Source of the DNA: JANLUX01 sp031363705
GTDB taxonomy: Bacteria; Bacteroidota; Bacteroidia; AKYH767-A; OLB10
Direction of reading: 5' to 3'
Length of the DNA: 9,343 nt
Assembly (NCBI GenBank): GCA_031363705.1
Contig: JANLUX010000315.1
Span: 1-9,343 of the forward strand
Position numbers and translations under genes: made by a program. Shown here in pieces: positions 5,739 to 9,343 of the stretch. The notes below the pieces were generated by a model. It saw only the letters and a program-made list of their open reading frames with translations, had not been told where the DNA came from and ran no database searches. The stretch's first letter is position 1, and every line of letters begins with the position of its first letter.

Positions 5739-6599
5739 ATGAGATCCGCATTAATTTTTTTGTTGATAAGCATGGTATATATTTTATTACCATCTGAACC
5801 ATTATTTTGCAAGGTAAATAAATCAGAAATCCGTGCAGAAGAAATCATCAATAAAGTTTTTCAGTCTGCAGATAACATAAAGACATTAAAATTTACTTTT
5901 ATCTGTAATGAACGGATTGAAGGACGGATGCAAGCTGCCCGTTCTTATATCAAACTTCAGACATCACCACGGAAGTTATATTTGAATTGTAAAGATGCAG
6001 AAGTGCTTTGGTGGGAAGGTAAAAACAATAACCTTGCTTACGTTCATCCTTATGGCTTTCCTTATTTCAATGTTAATCTTGATCCGAATGGTTCGCACAT
6101 GCGAAAGGGGCAACATCATTCAATACTTGAAACAGGATTTGATTATTTCATCAACATTTTAAAAGTAAACGCAAAAGAAAAAGCAGAAGGGAAAAAAAGA
6201 TTCGACATCCATATTGCAGAAGAAATAATTAATAACCGTGCTTGTTATAAACTTACTGCCGTTAATCCTGATTTTTCATTCATAGATTATAAAGTTCAAA
6301 AGAACGAAGACATCATAAGCATTGCACGAAAACTTAACGTGAGCGAATACCTGATTCTTGAAAACAATCCTAAGTACAGTTTTTATACAAGTGTGGATGA
6401 AGGAGATATTATTAAAGTACCCAATGCATATTCAAAAATAACAGTGCTGTACATTGACAAAGAATTATTTCTGCCTGTGATAAGCAGGATGTATGATAAC
6501 AAAGGATTGTTTGAAAGCTATGAATATAATTCGCTGGAGGTAAATCCCATTTTTAAGGAAGGTGAATTTACTAAGGAATGGAAAGAATATAAATTCTGA
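5739..6599 (+). CDS. Secreted DUF1571 protein with an embedded LysM-like segment
   Basis: 286 residues. Residues 1-24 (a hydrophobic stretch ALIFLLISMVYILLP after one Arg) form a likely signal peptide, placing the protein in the periplasm or at the outer surface. The DUF1571-like body covers about 34-180, with VLWWEGKNNNLAYVHPYGFP and PNGSHMRKGQHHS as its most distinctive stretches, and resumes at about 231-276 (ITVLYIDKELFLPVISRMYDNKGLFESYEY). Between them, residues 184-228 read as a LysM-like fold (YKVQKNEDIISIARKLNVSE to DIIKVPNA), which would bind peptidoglycan. The body recalls LolA/LolB-like lipoprotein-carrier folds, but the function is unknown. It stands alone, converging with nadD 22 bp away. 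Confidence 0.8.
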   Translation: MRSALIFLLISMVYILLPSEPLFCKVNKSEIRAEEIINKVFQSADNIKTLKFTFICNERIEGRMQAARSYIKLQTSPRKLYLNCKDAEVLWWEGKNNNLAYVHPYGFPYFNVNLDPNGSHMRKGQHHSILETGFDYFINILKVNAKEKAEGKKRFDIHIAEEIINNRACYKLTAVNPDFSFIDYKVQKNEDIISIARKLNVSEYLILENNPKYSFYTSVDEGDIIKVPNAYSKITVLYIDKELFLPVISRMYDNKGLFESYEYNSLEVNPIFKEGEFTKEWKEYKF

Positions 6600-6621
6600 T
6601 TGTTGTTACAGATACTTTAAA

Positions 6622-7197
6622 TTACTTCTTATAAAAATGCATTTCCTCAATATAATTCCAAACGGATTCAGGCAACATATAACGAACATCTTTTTTTTCT
6701 TTAATTGATTTACGGATAAAGGTTGCAGAGATTTCCATTAATGGAGCGTCAACGAGTTTTACTCTCTTATGATTTTTTAAATCTCCTCCATCGGATTTGG
6801 GGCGTGGATACACGTAAATATCATGATCGGCTAAAATGTTTTCATAATTTTTCCATTTGTGAAAAGTAGCAAGGTTGTCGCTTCCCATAATTAACGAAAA
6901 CTCGTACTGCGGAAATTTTTCGTGCAAATAAGTAAGTGTGTGAATGGTGTAAGAAGGTTTTGGTAAATCGAATTCAATTTTAGAAGGCTTTAATTTTTTG
7001 TTATCACCAATCCCCAATTCTACTAAATAGTAGCGATGATAATCCTGCAACAAACCTACAGCAGGCTTTAATGGATTATGCGGAGAAACTACCAGCCATA
7101 CTTGCTCCAGATCCGTAAAGGCTGACATGTAACCTGCGATAACAAGATGTCCGTTATGAATAGGATTAAATGAACCAAAAAAGAGACCGATTTTCAT
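6622..7197 (-). CDS. nadD: NadD, nicotinate-nucleotide adenylyltransferase
   Basis: 191 residues, a usual length. It transfers the AMP group of ATP to nicotinate mononucleotide, giving deamido-NAD, a step common to the de novo and salvage routes of NAD synthesis. The nucleotidyltransferase motif GSFNPIHNGH is at 8-17 (the HxGH variant H-N-G-H), SPHNPLKP at 38-45 is the substrate-loop region, and ISATFIRKS at 156-164 is the C-terminal ATP-binding ISSTxIR motif. All key residues are present. It is the last gene of the yicC-gmk-nadD group. The 120-bp gap to gmk is filled by inverted heptamer arrays and an ATTCGT element, so co-transcription would place a long hairpin between the two cistrons. 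Confidence 0.96.
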   Translation of the reverse strand: MKIGLFFGSFNPIHNGHLVIAGYMSAFTDLEQVWLVVSPHNPLKPAVGLLQDYHRYYLVELGIGDNKKLKPSKIEFDLPKPSYTIHTLTYLHEKFPQYEFSLIMGSDNLATFHKWKNYENILADHDIYVYPRPKSDGGDLKNHKRVKLVDAPLMEISATFIRKSIKEKKDVRYMLPESVWNYIEEMHFYKK

Positions 7198-7204
7198 TTG
7201 TGTT

Positions 7205-7239
7205 GGTTTACGGTTGACGGTATACGGTTTACTGTTGGC
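7205..7239. repeat. Heptamer array, left arm (GGTTTAC type)
   Basis: Tandem 7-bp units GGTTTAC, GGTTGAC, GGTATAC, GGTTTAC at 7205-7232, with a decayed fifth unit TGTTGGC to 7239. The array begins 8 bp before the start of nadD on the minus strand. It is the inverted partner of the array at 7292-7319: the 28-bp arms agree at about 23 positions by eye, so a transcript could fold into a long imperfect stem. Confidence 0.8.
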
Positions 7240-7250
7240 TGACGCTCTCT

Positions 7251-7285
7251 ATTCGTATGTTCGTACAAATTCGTATTCGTAGATG
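7251..7285. repeat. ATTCGT-rich 35-bp element, copy B
   Basis: ATTCGT at 7251-7256, a shortened TTCGT at 7260-7264, and ATTCGT at 7269-7274 and 7275-7280, ending AGATG. It matches copy A (4847-4881) in length, spacing and the final GATG. It lies in the loop between the two inverted heptamer arrays. Copy A has no heptamers near it, so the two repeat types seem to be independent modules. Confidence 0.7.
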
Positions 7286-7291
7286 AAAATT

Positions 7292-7319
7292 TTAAACCGT
7301 AAATCGTAAACCGTAAACT
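7292..7319. repeat. Heptamer array, right arm (GTAAACC type)
   Basis: Tandem 7-bp units TTAAACC, GTAAATC, GTAAACC, GTAAACT at 7292-7319. These are the reverse complement of the units at 7205-7232. The last unit runs into the stop codon of gmk (TAG on the minus strand at 7320-7318), so the array abuts the coding end. Confidence 0.8.
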
Positions 7320-7911
7320 AATCTTCATCCGGAATATCTCCATACAAAAACTGGTCAACTAAAACTTCGGCTTCTTTTAATGCTATATCAAGCTTATCAT
7401 TTACAATCACATTGTTAAACCGGTGTGCATATTCCAACTCCTTCTCTGCTTTTGAAACACGTTTTGCAAGTGAATCCTCACTCTCACTTGCACGTGCAAC
7501 TAATCGTTTATGCAACTCGTCAACTGATGGCGGCATCACAAATACATCCAGTATTTGCTTTGGATAATGGCTGCGGATATTTATTCCGCCCTCCACATCC
7601 ACATCAAACAAAACTACTTTGCTTTCATCAAGAATACGTCTTACTTCCAATTTTAATGTTCCGTAAAAACGGTCTTTATAAACTTCTTCCCACTCTAAAA
7701 ATTCATGGCGGTGCATTTTACGCTTGAACTCATCAACGGTTAGAAAATAATAATCTTTTCCATCCATTTCATTCGCACGTTTCGCACGGGTGGTTGCAGA
7801 AACAGAAAAAGTAAGTTCAGGAAATTTTTTTAACAGGTGATGAACAATTGTTGTTTTGCCACTTCCTGATGGTCCACAAAACAAAACCAGTTTTTCATAA
7901 GGAATACTCAT
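7318..7911 (-). CDS. gmk: Gmk, guanylate kinase
   Basis: 197 residues, standard length. It phosphorylates GMP to GDP with ATP in the cytoplasm, an essential step for GTP and for ppGpp supply. The P-loop GPSGSGKT is at 13-20, the GMP-binding stretch SATTRAKRANEMDGKDYYF starts at 38, and FLEWEEVYKDRFYGT at 71-85 is the second GMP-binding region. Later FDVDVEGG and the lid region (KRLVARASESEDSLAKR) are also present. The start lies 3 bp after the yicC stop, so the two are surely one transcript and probably translationally coupled. The yicC-gmk order is widely conserved in bacteria. Confidence 0.96.
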   Translation of the reverse strand: MSIPYEKLVLFCGPSGSGKTTIVHHLLKKFPELTFSVSATTRAKRANEMDGKDYYFLTVDEFKRKMHRHEFLEWEEVYKDRFYGTLKLEVRRILDESKVVLFDVDVEGGINIRSHYPKQILDVFVMPPSVDELHKRLVARASESEDSLAKRVSKAEKELEYAHRFNNVIVNDKLDIALKEAEVLVDQFLYGDIPDED

Positions 7912-7914
7912 AAT

Positions 7915-8793
7915 TTACAGAACGTTTGCAAGTTGTTCTTTTAATTTTTCCAATTCATCTTTCATTTCCACCACAGCACGCTGCATGCTTGCATCATTTG
8001 CTTTTGAACCAAGTGTGTTAATCTCACGACCTAATTCCTGGGTAATGAATCCTAATTTTTTTCCGTTTGCTTCTTTACTTTTCAGTGATTCAATAAAATA
8101 ATCACAATGGCTTCGCAAGCGTAATTTCTCTTCCGTAATATCGAACTTCTCCACATAAAAAATTAATTCCTGCTCAAAGCGGTTTTCATCAATAGTTGTA
8201 GCTTCTTTTATTTCTGCTATATTTTTATGTAGCCGTTCGCGGATATTTTCAATCCTTCCTTTCTCGAATTTTTCTGCTTCAATCAATAACTTTAAAATAT
8301 TATTAATGCGAAGTGTTAATTCATCTTCTATTACTTTCCCCTCTTGCTCACGGAATGAATTAAATTTTTCTACCGCTTCTTTTAATAAAACATTAATTGC
8401 TTTCCACTGCTCTTCATCACCTTCAGTTTTATCGTTTCCTAAAACCTGCGGAAGTTTAATAACCGTTTCCAAAATCAACTGATCACTTATATTTAATTCA
8501 TCACGCAGCAATTTTAACTCTTCATAGTATGCTTTAAAAATTTCTTTGTTGATATTGCTTTTGCGTGAGATGTCACTTGCTCCGTTTCCGATGTTAATGC
8601 TAACATCAACTTTACCACGTTCAATCAACTTACCTAACTCAGCACGCAATTCCAGTTCCTTATCACGATACATCGAAGGCAACCTCAACGCCATTTCAAG
8701 AAACTTACTGTTCAATGATTTTATTTCTACTGTTACTGCAGTTCCGGAAATATCATTGCTTGCACTTCCAAAGCCGGTCATGGATTTGACCAT
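7915..8793 (-). CDS. yicC: YicC/YloC family endoribonuclease
   Basis: 292 residues, normal length. It starts with the family signature MVKSMTGFG. Further conserved stretches are VEIKSLNSKFLEMALRLP (22-39) and ERGKVDVSI (58-66) in the N-terminal YicC domain, and in the C-terminal DUF1732 domain the acidic FDITEEKLRLRSHCDYF and KKLGFITQELGREINTLGSKAND blocks. The carboxylate-rich C-terminal region fits a metal-dependent nuclease. The E. coli protein is known as an endoribonuclease acting on small RNAs. It is the first gene of the yicC-gmk-nadD run and has a matching -7 box 25 nt upstream. Confidence 0.93.
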   Translation of the reverse strand: MVKSMTGFGSASNDISGTAVTVEIKSLNSKFLEMALRLPSMYRDKELELRAELGKLIERGKVDVSINIGNGASDISRKSNINKEIFKAYYEELKLLRDELNISDQLILETVIKLPQVLGNDKTEGDEEQWKAINVLLKEAVEKFNSFREQEGKVIEDELTLRINNILKLLIEAEKFEKGRIENIRERLHKNIAEIKEATTIDENRFEQELIFYVEKFDITEEKLRLRSHCDYFIESLKSKEANGKKLGFITQELGREINTLGSKANDASMQRAVVEMKDELEKLKEQLANVL

Positions 8794-8818
8794 ATTTATT
8801 TTTTGTTTTTGTGAAGGG

Positions 8819-8826
8819 CAAAAATA
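8819..8826 (-). promoter_or_regulatory. -7 box (TAnnTTTG) driving yicC-gmk-nadD
   Basis: On the minus strand this reads TATTTTTG, an exact TAnnTTTG match, followed by an A/T-rich leader of 25 nt to the ATG of yicC at 8793. No TTG occurs at the expected -33 distance; that position falls in the heptamer array at 8829-8856, so the repeat lies just where RNA polymerase would contact upstream DNA. Confidence 0.55.
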
Positions 8827-8828
8827 GG

Positions 8829-8856
8829 AGTTTAAAGTTTGAAGTATAAAGTCTAA
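8829..8856. repeat. Heptamer array upstream of yicC (AGTTTAA type)
   Basis: Four tandem 7-bp units AGTTTAA, AGTTTGA, AGTATAA, AGTCTAA at 8829-8856. Period and unit design resemble the GGTTTAC arrays at 7205-7232; the first unit matches GGTTTAC at five of seven bases. The array starts 2 bp from the yicC -7 box. Confidence 0.7.
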
Positions 8857-8867
8857 GGTTATTGCAT

Positions 8868-8891
8868 AAATTAAGAATGCGCCCTTAATTT
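8868..8891. repeat. Perfect 8-bp inverted repeat between the ArsC-like gene and yicC
   Basis: AAATTAAG at 8868-8875 and CTTAATTT at 8884-8891 are exact reverse complements around an 8-nt loop with GCGCC. The right arm contains the stop codon of the transporter fragment (8885-8887). It may be a weak terminator for the upstream minus-strand unit, but the stem is A/T-rich and no T-run follows, so this is uncertain. Confidence 0.45.
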
Positions 8892-8962
8892 GTTAAGTAG
8901 TTTGCGCCATAAATAATATTTGCAGTTAATACTGCCAGATGTGCTTTTACTGCTTTACTCAT
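8885..8962 (-). pseudogene. N-terminal fragment of an EamA/DMT-type transporter
   Basis: A 25-codon frame reads MSKAVKAHLAVLTANIIYGA followed by NYLTN and a stop. The pattern 'M...vkAHLAvl.AnliyGaNY' resembles the opening of the first membrane helix of EamA-family (drug/metabolite) transporters of Bacteroidota, which normally run to about 300 residues. Its ATG overlaps the stop of the ArsC-like gene (ATGA at 8962-8959), as in a functional coupled gene pair. The frame ends inside an 8-bp inverted repeat, and within 30 bp the sequence turns into a heptamer array, so the rest of the gene seems to have been deleted. Shifting the frame after Asn25 does not give convincing transporter sequence. A real short peptide gene is a less likely alternative. 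Confidence 0.55.
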
Positions 8963-9309
8963 TTCATTGCAGCTTTGGCTGCTGCAACATTCTTAGGTGA
9001 GTTGCCAATAAAAATTTTATCATCCAGAATAATTACCGGTCGTTTAAGAAAAGTATATTCTTCTAAAATGTATTTGCGATAATCTTTTTCAGTCAATATT
9101 TTTTCATTCAGTTTCCATGAACGAAACTTTAATGCAATACGGCTGAAAAGTGATTCATAACTTCCTGATAGTTTTTTCATTTCATCTAATTGCTCCGGTG
9201 TTATTGATTCTGTTTTGATATCCTGCAAAACAAAATCTTTCTTTGGTTTTAATTCCTTTAAAATGCGCTGGCAGGTGGTGCAATTGCTCAAATGATAAAT
9301 TTTTTTCAT
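8959..9309 (-). CDS. ArsC/Spx family thioredoxin-fold protein
   Basis: 116 residues, the usual size of the ArsC/Spx/YffB group. The N-terminal strand is followed by NCTTCQR with a CxxC pair (Cys10, Cys13), as in Spx-type proteins, rather than the single catalytic Cys of classical glutaredoxin-linked arsenate reductase. The conserved LKRPVI turn is at 88-93 with the probable cis-Pro91, and VLQDIKTESIT (27-37) is the usual 'D..k...t...l' segment. No arsenic-resistance genes are nearby, so arsenate reduction is not supported by context; a redox or regulatory role is as likely. The ATG at 9309 lacks a visible Shine-Dalgarno sequence. The stop overlaps the ATG of the transporter fragment. Confidence 0.88.
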   Translation of the reverse strand: MKKIYHLSNCTTCQRILKELKPKKDFVLQDIKTESITPEQLDEMKKLSGSYESLFSRIALKFRSWKLNEKILTEKDYRKYILEEYTFLKRPVIILDDKIFIGNSPKNVAAAKAAMK

Positions 9310-9343
9310 GAAAGAGAAATAAGTTTGAATTAATAAACTTCTT

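Noticed and set aside
6600..6621. Bidirectional terminator between the convergent DUF1571 and nadD genes
   Set aside because: The 22-bp gap contains no clear inverted repeat or T-run.
7205..7319. CRISPR-like array
   Set aside because: Units are only 7 bp, directly adjacent and inverted between arms; there are no spacers of CRISPR length and no cas genes.
7425..7727. Plus-strand 100-codon frame opposite gmk
   Set aside because: Fully antisense to conserved guanylate kinase motifs, with unnatural composition; a shadow frame.
8959..9309. Arsenic-resistance locus
   Set aside because: The protein has an Spx-like CxxC motif and no arsenite pump, ArsR or other ars gene is nearby, so a specific arsenate reductase call is not supported.

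Overview
The window looks like a chromosomal segment from a member of the Bacteroidota, probably of the Chitinophagia/Sphingobacteriia side. The evidence is AT-rich DNA, starts without Shine-Dalgarno sequences, several TAnnTTTG -7 promoter boxes just upstream of starts, and typical family variants (an HQLGTPLSS-type histidine kinase, a DUF1571 protein with LysM, and a small THX ribosomal protein). This placement is inference; no rRNA or tRNA is present.

Plus strand, 2-5576. A 5'-truncated membrane histidine kinase comes first. It is followed by a small accessory block: a Uma2-family endonuclease-fold protein, a short antitoxin-like protein, and a tightly coupled pair of an unknown 84-residue protein and a single-domain retropepsin-like protease. 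Housekeeping genes follow: hemW (radical SAM heme chaperone) overlapping a cyclase/formamidase-family gene, a 51-codon gene for ribosomal protein bTHX, and purQ (purine synthesis). After a repeat-like gap comes a secreted DUF1571/LysM protein at 5739-6599.

Minus strand, 6622-9309. Read right to left, these are an ArsC/Spx-like thioredoxin-fold protein, a 25-codon fragment resembling the N-terminus of an EamA-type transporter and overlapping it by ATGA, then yicC, gmk and nadD. The yicC-gmk-nadD group probably forms one operon behind a promoter at about 8819-8826. It links an RNA-processing factor, guanine nucleotide synthesis and NAD synthesis. The DUF1571 gene and nadD converge with 22 bp between them.

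The structure not explained by genes is mostly repeats. Heptanucleotide (7-bp period) arrays lie in two gaps, in inverted orientation around the gmk-nadD gap. A 35-bp ATTCGT-rich element occurs twice, at 4847-4881 and 7251-7285. Inside hemW there are three in-frame 18-bp units just before the GGGTPS strand. No stretch over 300 bp lacks a gene; the longest gaps are 8794-8958 (which holds the transporter remnant, a hairpin, a heptamer array and a promoter), 5577-5738 and 7198-7317. No CRISPR array, insertion sequence, tRNA or clear defence system was seen. The best candidates for under-described biology are the small-protein/retropepsin pair and the heptamer/ATTCGT repeat system.
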